DNA from: Symbiodinium natans
Taxonomy: Eukaryota > Sar > Dinophyceae > Suessiales > Symbiodiniaceae
DNA: 64,000 nt
Assembly: GCA_905221605.1 (NCBI GenBank)
Contig: CAJNDS010002235.1
Coordinates: forward strand, 1,044,875-1,108,874
Direction of reading: 5' to 3'
Part shown: positions 1-64,000 of the stretch, in pieces
How positions within the stretch are numbered: position 1 is the stretch's first letter
Layout: each line of letters starts with the position of its first letter
The notes under the pieces: generated by a model
What the model was told of the DNA's origin: nothing
What the model saw: only the letters and a program-made list of their open reading frames with translations
The model's database searches: none
Position numbers and translations under genes: made by a program

Positions 1-94
1 AGGGTTAGGGTTCAGGGCCCCAAGCTCGCAACAGCCAAGCCTCACATCATACCCTAAACCCCGATCCCTGAACCCTGACCCCCGATTCTGGCAG

Positions 95-63505
<63,411 letters not shown>

Positions 63506-63877
63506 GTTGACCTCTAAACTCTAGACCTTATACCGTTACTAAACCCTAAACCCTAGACCCGAACCCTAAATAAACGTTTCTGAGGTGTTTAAGTTCTGTT
63601 GTGTGAGGCTTTGGGTCAGAATTCTGCAATTCTGCCTGATTTCTGCCTTGGGATGGTGTACACTGTACCCCTCCCCCCCCCGCCTGCACTCTAACCCTAT
63701 AGCCACTAAACCCTAAACCGCTGAATCCTGATCCCTTATGCCTGGACCCTAAACCCTCTACCTACCCCAAAGCGTTCCAGAAGGCAGTCTTAAGACTCGA
63801 GGTTCTCCACCCTATCCTGTCTTGAACATTTAGGTTTTAGGGTTTCGGGTTTGGGGTTTAAGGGTTAGGGCTATCAG

Positions 63878-63985
63878 GACCCAGAGTAGGCCCTTAGTCC
63901 CTGTTGTTTGGGTTTGGGTTCCCTTGTCAACCTCTTTAAACCAACAAGGGCACCCTCTTTGTTCCTAGGTTACTCTTGGGTCTAG
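63878..63985. repeat. family D element
   Basis: GACCCAGAGTAGGCCCTTAG at left, GGTTACTCTTGGGTCTAG at right. Confidence 0.88.
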
Positions 63986-64000
63986 CCGTTGTGAACCCCG

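Overview
This is eukaryotic nuclear DNA and most likely from a dinoflagellate (Symbiodiniaceae-like or a relative). The reasons are plant-type telomere repeats (TTTAGGG) scattered inside the sequence, tiny exons in long repeat-filled introns, inferred GT, GC and GA splice donors, and a ubiquitin-like plus RCC1-repeat protein of a kind I recall from symbiotic dinoflagellates. I see no bacterial gene organisation, CRISPR array, rRNA or tRNA. The organism call is an inference.

The backbone is one very large + strand gene that enters at the left edge and leaves at the right. About 46 short exons (16 to 100 bases, roughly 2.7 kb of about 63 kb) read as consecutive pieces of a cysteine-rich protein made of furin-like (FU, growth-factor-receptor type) modules. 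The recurring order is C-x2-C, then YL, then C-x3-CP-x-G-(Y/F)-(Y/F), then GGTC-x2-C-x3-C-x2-C. The reading phase of most exons fits the next one, so the modules join into a continuous protein of at least a dozen repeats. A cell-surface or extracellular role is the family expectation; signal peptide and membrane parts are not in the window.

The introns are remarkable. Exons tend to be preceded by C-strand telomere tracts (CCCTAAA)n and followed by G-strand tracts (TTTAGGG)n, so the two ends of an intron are often inverted repeats, and several 5' splice sites are made of the telomere repeat (G|GTTTAGGG). Many tracts, and one whole intron, are flanked by 10 to 35 base direct repeats that look like target-site duplications, several of them containing the exon border. 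Related modules differ in whether they carry an intron at a given position. Together this suggests that telomere-repeat tracts and small fold-back elements have been inserted and used as introns.

The introns also hold at least eight families of small fold-back (MITE-like) elements, a dispersed repeat of about 115 bases in three copies, a 414-base near-perfect palindrome (8882-9295), microsatellites and homopolymer runs. Nested genes or gene fragments on the + strand are a broken ubiquitin-like/RCC1 gene (6698-8198), a RING-type E3 ligase gene with a conventional intron (21734-22199), a GC-rich exon of unknown function (28160-28401), a 3'-terminal coding exon (53360-53520) and several weaker open frames. 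No promoter, terminator or RNA gene could be supported.
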